Assembly (NCBI GenBank): GCA_913777665.1
Contig: CAJYTF010000029.1
Coordinates: 1-46,908 of the forward strand
Source: an uncultured Myroides sp.
Lineage (GTDB): Bacteria; Bacteroidota; Bacteroidia; Flavobacteriales; Flavobacteriaceae
Direction of reading: 5' to 3'
Length of the DNA stretch: 46,908 bases
The notes under the pieces were generated by a model. The model worked only from the letters and a program-made list of their open reading frames with translations, had not been told where the DNA came from and ran no database searches. A program made the position numbers and the translations under genes. Position 1 is the stretch's first letter. Each line of letters starts with the position of its first letter. Shown piece by piece: positions 27,151 through 35,703 of this stretch.

Positions 27151-30100
27151 TTATTTAGCGTATAAAATATAGTTTAACTGGGCAACCGACTGGTTGTATT
27201 GACTTAGCGTTTCGAAATAATTACTTTGAATGGTAATTGCCTGATTGTTCAGCATAATCCACTGTAAGTAATCTATTTCGCCGGCTGCAAACTGTACTTC
27301 GGCAGTTTTAAATATTAATTCGGCATTAGGGAGCTGTTTTTCTTTATAATCTTTCAGAATTTCTTTTTGCGTATAATAATTGGCTAAAGATTCCTGCAGT
27401 TTATTTTTAAAAAGCAACGTTTGATAAGCAAACTCGTTTTCTGCAATTTCCACTTTTTGTCTGCTTGCATTTACTACCGCTTTCTGTGCTTTTGTAAAGA
27501 TGGGAATACCAATGCCCAACTGAACAGAATTAAACATACCTTTATTAATATCCTGCATTGTTTGTGTATAATAACCAACGATTAAATTAGGTAAAAACTT
27601 AGCTTTTTCTAATTTAACAGCGGCTTCATAACTACTTACCTGCTGCTTAAGCAACTGTAATTCCGGATGATTTAAGTTATTATCAGTAAGTAATTGTGCG
27701 CTGTTTATCTCACTGATAATTTCACCTTCCGGCTGATAAGGTTCAGTAGCATTTAATAATAGCTGAAATTTTAACAGCGTGATATCGTATACCGTTTTTA
27801 GCTCTTTCAGTTGGATTTTTATTTGTGAACGCTGTAAATCGGCCGATGCTTTTTCCATTACATTTGCTTCGCCATGTTTTAAGCGATTAGATGTTTTTTC
27901 TAAAAAATCGACAAAAAGACTGTCGACACGTTGTAATAATTGCTGTTTTTGGGTAAGAATCAATAATCGGTAAAAAACTTCGGTCACTTCTTTTTCCAAA
28001 TTAGCTACCGTAATTTTTTCGTTGACCAAAGCTTCTTTCCATTGTTGGTTTAAAAAGTCTTTTTTTCGATTATAAACCGTAGGAAAAGAAATTTCCTGGC
28101 TAACACCAATTTTGTAGTCATTTGACAAACTGTTGATCCTACCAAATTCGCCAGATACAGCAGTTTGAGGAATGTCTAAATAGCTTTCTTTTAATTTTTG
28201 CTGATACTGCGTTTGCAATGTACTGTTTTTTACAACCAAACTGTTTTCATTAGCGATGGTTAAAGCTTGCTGTAACGTAACTTTTTGTTGTGCAAAACTT
28301 GACACACTACATAGCAAAAGAATTATTACAGCTAAAGATTTGGTCATTTTTTTCCTTTTTTTAGGTCTCGATATTTTTTCGAATAAGATATAAAGTACAG
28401 GCAATACAAATAAGGTTAAAAAAGTTGCCAGCATTAAGCCGCCAATTACCACGGTTGCCAGCGGACGCTGCACTTCGGCACCAGAACCCGTGCTTATAGC
28501 CATAGGTAAAAAACCTAACGACGCAACGAAAGCTGTCATTAAAACAGGGCGCAGCCTTACTTTTGTTCCCAACAGCACTATACGTGTTGTATTAGCAATT
28601 CCGCTGGCTTTTAACCTGTTAAATTCGGCAATCAGCACAATACCATTTAGTACTGCCACACCAAATAATGCAATAAAACCAACACCTGCACTTATACTGA
28701 ACGGCATGCCGCGCAATGCTAAGAAATATACACCGCCAATTGCCGATAACGGAATAGCCGTGTAAATTAACAGACTGTATTTTACCGACCTGAAGGCAAA
28801 GTACAACAACAGAAAAATTAATGCCAGCGATACCGGTACAGCAATTCCCAAACGAGCTTTTGCCTGATTTAGATTTTCAAATGCACCACCGTATGAAATT
28901 GTATAGCCTGTTGGCAATTTAATTTCGGCATCTACTTTACTTTGCAGTTCTTCTACAATACTTTGTACATCACGGTTTCGTACATTAAAACCTACCACTA
29001 TTCGGCGTTTTGTATCTTCTCTCTGTATTTGGTTGGGGCTGTTTTTTAATTCAACCTTGGCAAGTTGCGCCAACGGTATCTGTGTTACATTGTTCGTGGG
29101 AATCAATATATTTCTGATGTCATCGATATTTTTTCTCTTGGCATCATCCAATCGAACAACCAGATTAAACCTGCGTTCGCCTTCGAATACCATTCCCGTA
29201 CTTTGACCGGCTAATGCTGTATTTATAATACGGTTAACATCGGCAATATCTAGATTGTAGCGGGCGATTGCGTTGCGATCCATCTCTATGACAACCTGTG
29301 GCATACCGTTTACCGGTTCTATATAAAGATCTTGTGCACCTTGAACGGTTTGAATGATAGCACCCAGTTTTTGAGCATTTAATGCCAGCGAATCCAGATC
29401 TTCACCAAATATCTTACAAACAACATCCTGGCGTGCACCGGTCATTAACTCGTTAAAACGCATCTGCACGGGAAACTGAAAGCCCGCCGTTAGTCCGGGA
29501 ATGCTATGTATTGCCTTGCTCATCTTCTCTGATAACTCTGGAAATGTTTTAGCCGATGTCCATTCTTTCTTGGGTTTTAATACAATAATCATATCACCGG
29601 CATCCATAGGCATTGGTTCGGTAGGTATTTCGGCACTTCCTATTTTTGTTACCACTTTTTCAACTTCTGGAAACTGATCTTTAAGGATTTTTGCCGCCTT
29701 ACTGGTATATTCAATGGTAGTATTAATATTGCTTCCGGGTAAAATACGAGTCTCTACCGCAAAATCGCCTTCTTCTAAAGATGGGATAAACTCGCCTCCC
29801 ATTCCAGACAATACTACAACCGCACCCACAAACAATGCCACTACTACCCCTAATATCAACTTTGGAATGCGAAGCGCTTTTATAAGATACTTTTGATGAA
29901 AGTTTTCTACCCTGCTCATAACCCTGTCTGAAAGGTTTGGTTTTTCTTTTTTCTTCTTGCTTAAAATAAGCGAACTCATCATGGGAACATACGTCAGCGA
30001 TAAAATAAAGGCACCAATTAAAGCAAAGGCAACTGTTTGCGCCATAGGTTTGAACATTTTACCTTCGATACCGCTTAATGTGAATATGGGCAGATACACT

Positions 30101-31482
30101 ATTAAAATGATGATCTGACCAAACACCGCACTATTAACCATTTTTGTTGCAGATGAAACTACCTGATTGTCCATATCAGCGTTGCTGAGGCGGTTATTCA
30201 ACCCGAACTTTTTACGATGCGCCAACTGATGCATGACGGCTTCGACAATAATAACGGCACCATCTACAATCAAACCAAAATCTAACGCCCCCAGACTCAT
30301 AAGGTTACCACCCACGCCAAACATATTCATCATGATTATGGCAAACAGCATAGATAAAGGAATTACAGATGCTACCAGAAAACCTGCACGGAAATTACCC
30401 AAAAAGACAACCAATACAAAAACCACAATCAGCGCACCTTCTGCCAGGTTTGTTTTAACGGTACTTATGGTATTATCTACCATTTTTGCCCTATCTAAAA
30501 AGGGTTCTATTACCACGCCTTCGGGTAGTGTTTTCTGAATCTCTGCCAAGCGTTCTTTTATATTCTGAACCACATCGTTACTGTTGGCTCCTTTAAGCAT
30601 CATTACTATTGCACCTGAAACTTCGCCCTGATCATTATAAGTCATAGCACCATAACGTATAGCAAAACCAATGTTTACTTTGGCAACATCGCGAACAAAA
30701 ACAGGTGTTCCTGAATTTGACTGTTGAACCTTAATATTTTCTATGTCATGGATAGATCCTATTAAACCTTCGCTGCGGATAAACAATACTGCCGGACCTT
30801 TTTCTATATAAGCCCCACCTGTATTTTGGTTGTTTTTTTCTAAAGCGTTAAAAACATCGTTTATTGTGAGGTTATGTGCCTGTAACTGTTGCGGATTTAT
30901 CGATATTTCATATTGTTTTAATTTTCCGCCAAAACTATTTACATCGGCAACACCTTTTACGCCCAGTAACTGTCGTCTTACAACCCAATCCTGTATGGTG
31001 CGCAATTCTGTTTCATCGTATTTATTTTCATAACCTTCTTTAGCACGAACTACATACTGATAAATTTCTCCTAATCCGGTAGAAATCGGTCCCATTTCCG
31101 GTGCTCCAATACCATCTGGTATCTGGTCTTTTACCTGTTGTAAACGTTCGGCTACCTGTTGGCGCGCCCAGTATATATCGGTATCATCATCAAAGACAAT
31201 GGTTACCAACGATAAACCGAAACGAGAAAAACTGCGTATTTCTTCAATACCGCTTATATTGCTGTTTGCCTGTTCTACCGGAAAAGTTACCAAGCGTTCT
31301 ATATCCAGCGCACCAAAAGACGGGGCTACCGTAATAACCTGTACCTGATTGTTGGTAATATCGGGTTGTGCATCTATTGGTAGCTTTGTAGTTTCATAAG
31401 TACCAAAAAACACTAAGGCTAAGGTAAACAGCCCTATAATGAGTTTATTCCGTACGGAAAACTCAATTATTTTATTAAGCAT
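27151..31482 (-). CDS. CzcA/CusA-type RND pump fused to TolC-like factor
   Basis: 1443 residues from the ATG at 31482 (MLNKIIEFSVRNKLIIGLF); an upstream in-frame ATG at 31518 is less likely. Residues 1-~1040 are a heavy-metal-efflux RND pump: the TM4 proton-relay motif LGALDFGLIVDGAVIIVE, periplasmic loops with PGSNINTTIEYTSKAAK, and 12 predicted membrane helices ending near LFVLPVLYILFEKISRP. After KKRKK the chain restarts with a signal-peptide-like segment (MTKSLAVIILLLCSVSSFAQ, M1046) and ~380 residues of a TolC/CzcC outer-membrane factor (VTLQQALTIANENSLVVKN). This fusion is seen elsewhere in Bacteroidota. The internal signal would carry the TolC part across the membrane and may be cleaved there. 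Confidence 0.92.
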   Translation of the reverse strand: MLNKIIEFSVRNKLIIGLFTLALVFFGTYETTKLPIDAQPDITNNQVQVITVAPSFGALDIERLVTFPVEQANSNISGIEEIRSFSRFGLSLVTIVFDDDTDIYWARQQVAERLQQVKDQIPDGIGAPEMGPISTGLGEIYQYVVRAKEGYENKYDETELRTIQDWVVRRQLLGVKGVADVNSFGGKLKQYEISINPQQLQAHNLTINDVFNALEKNNQNTGGAYIEKGPAVLFIRSEGLIGSIHDIENIKVQQSNSGTPVFVRDVAKVNIGFAIRYGAMTYNDQGEVSGAIVMMLKGANSNDVVQNIKERLAEIQKTLPEGVVIEPFLDRAKMVDNTISTVKTNLAEGALIVVFVLVVFLGNFRAGFLVASVIPLSMLFAIIMMNMFGVGGNLMSLGALDFGLIVDGAVIIVEAVMHQLAHRKKFGLNNRLSNADMDNQVVSSATKMVNSAVFGQIIILIVYLPIFTLSGIEGKMFKPMAQTVAFALIGAFILSLTYVPMMSSLILSKKKKEKPNLSDRVMSRVENFHQKYLIKALRIPKLILGVVVALFVGAVVVLSGMGGEFIPSLEEGDFAVETRILPGSNINTTIEYTSKAAKILKDQFPEVEKVVTKIGSAEIPTEPMPMDAGDMIIVLKPKKEWTSAKTFPELSEKMSKAIHSIPGLTAGFQFPVQMRFNELMTGARQDVVCKIFGEDLDSLALNAQKLGAIIQTVQGAQDLYIEPVNGMPQVVIEMDRNAIARYNLDIADVNRIINTALAGQSTGMVFEGERRFNLVVRLDDAKRKNIDDIRNILIPTNNVTQIPLAQLAKVELKNSPNQIQREDTKRRIVVGFNVRNRDVQSIVEELQSKVDAEIKLPTGYTISYGGAFENLNQAKARLGIAVPVSLALIFLLLYFAFRSVKYSLLIYTAIPLSAIGGVYFLALRGMPFSISAGVGFIALFGVAVLNGIVLIAEFNRLKASGIANTTRIVLLGTKVRLRPVLMTAFVASLGFLPMAISTGSGAEVQRPLATVVIGGLMLATFLTLFVLPVLYILFEKISRPKKRKKMTKSLAVIILLLCSVSSFAQQKVTLQQALTIANENSLVVKNSTLQTQYQQKLKESYLDIPQTAVSGEFGRINSLSNDYKIGVSQEISFPTVYNRKKDFLNQQWKEALVNEKITVANLEKEVTEVFYRLLILTQKQQLLQRVDSLFVDFLEKTSNRLKHGEANVMEKASADLQRSQIKIQLKELKTVYDITLLKFQLLLNATEPYQPEGEIISEINSAQLLTDNNLNHPELQLLKQQVSSYEAAVKLEKAKFLPNLIVGYYTQTMQDINKGMFNSVQLGIGIPIFTKAQKAVVNASRQKVEIAENEFAYQTLLFKNKLQESLANYYTQKEILKDYKEKQLPNAELIFKTAEVQFAAGEIDYLQWIMLNNQAITIQSNYFETLSQYNQSVAQLNYILYAK

Positions 31483-31571
31483 TAAAATCTTATTTAAATT
31501 ATTATTAATCAAAAACATATAGCATTACACCCTATCTTTTGGATAGGATACATACTTTCAATAAAAATTGA

Positions 31572-31949
31572 TTAACAACGTTTTGGCGGTTGCCAAATAG
31601 AAGATAAATAGGAATTAGGAATTGTACCCTGGCGATAAAAAACAATTGTTTTGAAGTGTGTATCAACAGTTATTTTATCGGGTAAGTTTAAATTTTCGGC
31701 AGGAATAACCAGAATGTTCAGCAAATCGGAATGCTGCATAAACGGAAGTTTCATATCGGTTTCCCAATCGGCATCTTTTTCATGTCCGCCGTAGTGATGC
31801 ACGATATAATCCATAAAAGTCATGCTATTATCTTCTTCAGCATGTTCAACGAAGTGATTGATCAGCACAGGTACTTTCAACAACTGAACCAATTCTGTTG
31901 TTGAAAAAAAATAGGCTGCAATTATAAATAGTACCAGTAACTTTTTCAC
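31572..31949 (-). CDS. Small exported protein at head of efflux operon
   Basis: 125 residues, GTG start, N-terminal membrane or signal segment (KKLLVLFIIAAYFFSTTEL), then a His/Asp/Glu-rich stretch (NHFVEHAEEDNSM, YIVHHYGGHEKDADW) and a C-terminal PPKRC. Proteins of this kind are found ahead of RND metal-efflux genes in Flavobacteriales. The His-rich part suggests metal binding, but this is inferred. It lies 89 bp before the pump gene. The first ~90 bp upstream hold an operator-like AT-rich region without a clear regulator gene nearby. Confidence 0.7.
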   Translation of the reverse strand: MKKLLVLFIIAAYFFSTTELVQLLKVPVLINHFVEHAEEDNSMTFMDYIVHHYGGHEKDADWETDMKLPFMQHSDLLNILVIPAENLNLPDKITVDTHFKTIVFYRQGTIPNSYLSSIWQPPKRC

Positions 31950-31954
31950 TTTCG

Positions 31955-31962
31955 CAAAGCTA
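31955..31962 (-). promoter_or_regulatory. Candidate -7 box of the efflux operon
   Basis: TAGCTTTG on the minus strand fits TAnnTTTG, but it ends 5 bp before the GTG at 31949, which would give a nearly leaderless mRNA, and no TTG lies 17-19 bp upstream. Either the start codon is further down or this match is accidental. Confidence 0.25.
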
Positions 31963-32172
31963 CTAATTTTATTGTTTTTTGAGTAAACTAACTCATTAAA
32001 ATAATATTAAAACCTTGTTAAGTTCAATTACCTGCTAGAGTGCATGGTTTGTTTTATAAAGAAAGAAGTTTTTAAAATTAAAAGGATATAATATAAGAGA
32101 AAATTTTTGATAAATACCAAAGTTCGGCACCACTAATTAGAGGATTCAATTAGTTATTATGTAGTAGAATGA

Positions 32173-32362
32173 GCAAACGGGATTCAGTTTCTGGGATGCT
32201 CGCACTACCCTATCTGTGATCAGACGTTTAACAGTATCGCTATACTAGAGGACAGTATTTTATGTAGTGGGTGTATGAGCGGGTATATGGTTAATCGTTC
32301 GGGGAAATATGGTGTTTTTCTGGGGTGTACGAATTATCCGGGGTGTGGGAATACGGTGCACT
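32173..32362 (+). pseudogene. Remnant with two topoisomerase-type zinc ribbons
   Basis: An open stretch without its own start reads ANGIQFLGCSHYPICDQTF, then SILCSGCMSGYMVNRSGKYG and VFLGCTNYPGCGNTVHFD, that is, the end of one and the whole of a second C4 zinc ribbon of the type found at the C-terminus of DNA topoisomerase I and of HelD/UvrD-like helicases of Flavobacteriales. After about 32362 the frame runs into TTCGA repeat units and stops at 32398-32400. The upstream 31950-32172 holds nothing I can support. It is probably the 3' end of a lost gene, perhaps the same gene whose 5' end is scattered at 20501 and 23609. Confidence 0.6.
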
Positions 32363-32770
32363 TCGATGCTTCGATGCTTCGACGGGCTCAGCAACCGTAA
32401 ACTCAGGAACCGCAGGCTCAGTGACCGGGGAATGATGAATTAGGGAATATTTTAACCGTTAAATCGTTTAATTGATTATTTGTAATAGGGCTGTCTCGCT
32501 TTGGAATCTCTATTTCCATAACATTTAAAATTGTGCTTACTATACTTTTGAAAGATCAAAAGTATCAAAAATCTTTTCTTTTTGATCTTGCCTCGGTATA
32601 AAATCGGTTAAATAATGTCTTACAAGCTAACTAATCGAATCGTCGCTCTGCTCCCCGATTAGTTTACGCTTGCCTCAACAATTTAACTGTCGATTTGATA
32701 CCAATGGCGCTTAGGATTTCTGTGAGTTGAAATTTTGTGTTTTTGATTTTAAAAAGTGAATTAGGGAATT
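32363..32770 (+). repeat. TTCGA units plus long intergenic repeat, copy B
   Basis: Begins with cttcgatgcttcgatgcttcg and CTCAG..ACCG units, then gaatgatgaattagggaat, ctttggaatctctatttcc, a perfect hairpin ATACTTTTGA / TCAAAAGTAT (32542-32565), tcttttctttttgatcttgcctc, gaatcgtcgctctgctcccc, and ttgaaattttgtgtttttga. Order and spacing match copy A, while the hairpin arms differ but stay complementary, suggesting that the structure is conserved. Confidence 0.8.
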
Positions 32771-33230
32771 AGTTAATTGTAACATCTGGCTTCGGGATCT
32801 CCATTTCAGTAATAGGTATTTTTGTTTTTCTGTACTTTACGCCCAAGCGTTATTTTACAGCTTGGAAGTTGTGACTCGAGCGAAGCGACTGAACTAAGTT
32901 AATCTTCGATTTTAGACAAAAAGTACCAACTACGAGCCTAGCTGAATAGATCTGCTTACTGTAAAAGACTGAGGCGAACTAACTATGAAAACTAAAACAA
33001 AACAATAACGCTTGAATAAAAGTCTTTTTTTGCGGCGACCTTTTTTAAGCGGTCGAATTGAACTTCTGAACATACCTGATCGCAGTTCGGCAGACTCACC
33101 GACCACCCGATCAGCTTACGCTTCATTCAGTTATTCGACACTTACCGCTATTGGGCGGGACAGGCTACCTAAAAGTTCATACCGCTTTGGATTTGTGTGA
33201 AGTGATTATTATTTTTTTTTATCTTGGGAA
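32771..33230 (+). repeat. Long intergenic repeat, copy C, with nested insertion
   Basis: Starts with ttaattgtaacatctggctt, as copy A, then gtacttt where the hairpin should form. About 170 bp interrupts it, bounded by an 11-bp inverted repeat CAAGCGTTATT (32844-32854) / AATAACGCTTG (33004-33014). The element resumes with aaagtcttttttt, gatcgcagttcggcagactc and ttattgggcgggacaggcta. No coding sequence is supported. From 33231 to 33415 I see nothing recognisable. Confidence 0.6.
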
Positions 33231-33415
33231 CAAGTGTTGAATAGTTTATGCCAATAAATCGGGACAAAATCTGTTAAGTTGAAAAGATTATTTGTACTAG
33301 GGAATTGTGGCTTCGGCATCCGCATTACATTGTCCACTATGATGGTCAATTTGATTATGCTGAAACATTAGGTATTGCTATTTATCATCTTTACCTTTTT
33401 AAAACCACTTAAATT

Positions 33416-33445
33416 AATAAAGACGAACAAATGTTCATCTTTATT
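33416..33445 (-). terminator. Possible terminator of the 33575-33967 gene
   Basis: Stem AATAAAGACGAAC / GTTCATCTTTATT (one G-T pair) with a 4-nt loop, about 130 bp beyond the stop of the minus-strand lipoprotein gene. T-rich flanks exist on both sides. Confidence 0.5.
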
Positions 33446-33574
33446 TCTATGAAATAAATCATTTTTGATTTATAATGTCACGTTTATTAGGCATTGTAAA
33501 TTCTATCAAAAATTCTGATACACTACCAATTACTGTAAAGTATTTTGTTATCTACCATACACAGGCTAAAATAA

Positions 33575-33967
33575 TTATTTTTTCAATTCTAAAACCTGAA
33601 CTGTATTGGTGCCATCTGTGGATTTCCATTTTTGAAATTTTCGTTTATTTTCAATAATTATCCATGTTTTTGAAAATTCAGAGCCCTGACTTTCAATTGA
33701 AATATATTTGTCATCGTTCCATTTCCACTTAAAAGGTAGTTCGTCGTTACGTTGAATTCCCAATACTGAATAATTAAGTTTTTTTTCACCTTCGCCATTC
33801 CCTTTAAATTCCATAGTTCCTACGTTGTTTAAAGAAATAGATTGGTCGCCTAGTTTAGAAGTTTCAAACCGGGAAACATTCCAAGTACCAACCATTCGGT
33901 GAGAACAGGAGGTAACTAAAGTAATTACAACTACCAGTGTTGTAATTTTTGTAAATTTTAAAATCAT
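33575..33967 (-). CDS. Lipocalin-like small lipoprotein
   Basis: 130 residues. Lipoprotein signal ITTLVVVITLVTSC followed by SHRMVGTWNVSRFE, the GxW start typical of lipocalin-like domains of Bacteroidota lipoproteins. The remaining strands (VGTMEFKGNGEGEKKLNYS, LPFKWKWNDDKYISIES, TWIIIENKRKFQKWKS) fit a small beta-barrel. Cargo unknown. It is the only intact gene between the efflux operon and the HTH pair, surrounded by repeats. Confidence 0.75.
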   Translation of the reverse strand: MILKFTKITTLVVVITLVTSCSHRMVGTWNVSRFETSKLGDQSISLNNVGTMEFKGNGEGEKKLNYSVLGIQRNDELPFKWKWNDDKYISIESQGSEFSKTWIIIENKRKFQKWKSTDGTNTVQVLELKK

Positions 33968-34205
33968 TTCAAAATTTTTATATTATAAATACAATATATC
34001 TAAAATTAAACATTTATACAATTTTTTAGTTTATTTTTTCACGTTTCATATACCGTAAATATTCATTTAAGTTTTATCACGTCTCTTTTTTACAATACTT
34101 AATAAAATAGTTGATTAAAGATATAATATTTCCCTTAGCGTTGTTTTTGTTTAATGCGTAAAACATTAAAACTGAACTAGTGAATACTTTTGAAGACGTG
34201 CTGGT

Positions 34206-34449
34206 TGCTCCTCGAGTTACATCGCCAGATAAGCGTTTTTTACTGCTTCTAAAAACTCTTGTTCCCAACATAAAATTGTGATTGGTTAATAGTGTGTTTC
34301 CTACATAATTCAGCTATTGAAATTTCTGCACGAAGTGCTTCCATAACTATTAAATTTTTTTGTTCTGCTTTAAAAATTCGACGTGTATTATAACGAATGT
34401 CTTTTACAAAAAATTCTGCTTGTTTTTTCTCTGATGTTACTAATATCAT
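34206..34449 (-). pseudogene. IS3-type transposase OrfA remnant
   Basis: The first frame (ATG 34447-34449) reads KDIRYNTRRIFKAEQKNLIV, MEALRAEISIAELCRKHTIN, QSQFY, the HTH of IS3-family OrfA. The frame then shifts: WEQEFLEAVK and, after a second shift, KKRLSGDVTRGATS continue the OrfA consensus. Two separate single-base losses (near 34275 and 34245) explain both shifts. The consensus stops at about 34206 and no OrfB or clear terminal inverted repeat is found. The element is dead and truncated. Confidence 0.8.
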
Positions 34450-34540
34450 TAATAGTAACTATAATAAAGGGGAAAGTGAATACTCCCCCCTACTTATGTT
34501 GCTTACCCCATACCGCAATAAGTAAAAACCTATTTTTTGC

Positions 34541-34870
34541 CGAATTCTGAGGACACTAGCAACCGATTATACAATAACTAATGTTTTACAAGCTAACTAA
34601 TCACAGTTCGACACTTCGGCACTTAGATGCTTCGATTAACTCAGCAACCATGAGCTCAGTGACCATGCTTCGATAGTTCGGCAGGCTCACTAACCGTAAA
34701 CTCAGCAACCGCGGGCTCAGTGCATACTCACCGAACGACCTATTAGTTTACGCTTCCGCTAAAGCGAGACGCGTTACCCTATGCTTCAACAATTTAATTC
34801 CGACAGTGGGCGGGACAGACTATACGATTTGATACCAATAGACGCTTGAATCTATGTGGGTTCTGACAGA
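34541..34870 (+). repeat. TTCGA units and long repeat, copy D (diverged)
   Basis: Contains ttacaagctaactaatc as in copy B, then a dense run of TTCGA..CTCAG..ACC units (34608-34720), attagtttacgcttcc, caacaatttaatt, gtgggcgggacaga, gatttgataccaatag and an end that touches the stop of the HTH gene. The zone between 34450 and 34541 is AT-rich with no feature. Confidence 0.65.
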
Positions 34871-35223
34871 ACATTTATATAATTTCTAAATATTCTTTTC
34901 CATCTGGCTATAGTATTTCTGCTTAACTTAAAATGCAATGCCAGATCTTTGTCATTCAACTGATGCTGACGCTGATACCTAATAATTCTTAAAATTGTTT
35001 GTTTATCATAAGCCCGATATTTGTGCTCATGAACTTCTTGTTCTTTGCTTTTTTTTCCAAAAAGTAAATCATTTAATTCTATAACCTCTAAAGAGGTTAG
35101 ATTTTCTTTATCTAAAGTAACTTTGAATTCATTTAATCTTTCAGGAAACTTTTTTTCTATCAAATCCCTATACATCTTAATGTAATTAGGTAATGCTATT
35201 CTTTTCGATGCTTTTTCAACCAT
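34852..35223 (-). CDS. HTH protein, second of an overlapping pair
   Basis: 123 residues. N-terminal part NYIKMYRDLIEKKFPERLNE and a conserved centre LTSLEVIELNDLLFG, then a C-terminal helix-turn-helix (YDKQTILRIIRYQRQHQLND, LALHFKLSRNTIARWKRIFR). I recall this as the second member of a two-gene pair common in Weeksellaceae/Flavobacteriaceae and often labelled transposase or HTH protein, although no catalytic DDE residues are present. It overlaps the upstream gene by 28 nt in a different frame. The pair may act in DNA binding; its role is unknown. Confidence 0.75.
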   Translation of the reverse strand: MVEKASKRIALPNYIKMYRDLIEKKFPERLNEFKVTLDKENLTSLEVIELNDLLFGKKSKEQEVHEHKYRAYDKQTILRIIRYQRQHQLNDKDLALHFKLSRNTIARWKRIFRNYINVLSEPT

Positions 35224-35630
35224 TTATATAATGTGGTTTTAGGAATTCTATATTCTTTAATAATTTCAAATGCTCTCTTTTCACCTGTTTCTACCAATTC
35301 AACAATAAATTCGATTAGCTGTGGAGTATATAAACTTTTATTAAAACTTGGAAGCCTTACGCTATTTTTACTGTTATTTTTATAATTGATATTGGCAGGT
35401 GGTGCATATAGTATTATGTGATGAGAATAAATTCTAAAAAAATCGTATTCCAACAGTTTAGAAACTTTCAATAATAAATCAGTATCTATAGCCTTCTCAA
35501 AAAAAATTTTAATTACATCGCTTTCACTTAATTTAAGAAACTTGCAAATGCGCTCTAACGGTATATTTAGCTCATTTACCCTTTTTTCAATAAGCTGACC
35601 TATAAAAATATCTTTATAATTAAATTCCAT
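35196..35630 (-). CDS. HTH protein, first of an overlapping pair
   Basis: 144 residues. An XRE-like helical N-terminus (FIGQLIEKRVNELNIPLERI, KFLKLSESDVIKIFFEKAI) is followed by the family signature LLEYDFFRIYSHHIILYAPP, a linker rich in Asn/Ser, and a C-terminal transposase-type HTH (LVETGEKRAFEIIKEYRIPK, TTLYKWLKKH). The family occurs in many copies in flavobacterial genomes with a downstream partner like the one here. No nuclease or integrase residues are visible, so regulation is more likely than transposition. Confidence 0.78.
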   Translation of the reverse strand: MEFNYKDIFIGQLIEKRVNELNIPLERICKFLKLSESDVIKIFFEKAIDTDLLLKVSKLLEYDFFRIYSHHIILYAPPANINYKNNSKNSVRLPSFNKSLYTPQLIEFIVELVETGEKRAFEIIKEYRIPKTTLYKWLKKHRKE

Positions 35631-35703
35631 AATTTTATCTGAATGAACGGTTCAACAAGTAGATTTTGTAAGTCAGTAATTTAAAAATACTAAGGTTAAT
35701 TTA

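Noticed and set aside
27779..31334. Several open frames on the strand opposite the RND pump gene
   Set aside because: They have low-complexity, compositionally biased translations and lie wholly within a clear gene; shadows of its codon pattern.
33012..33200. 62-codon frame starting at a TTG
   Set aside because: It falls inside repeat copy C and its translation follows repeat blocks, with no protein-like pattern.
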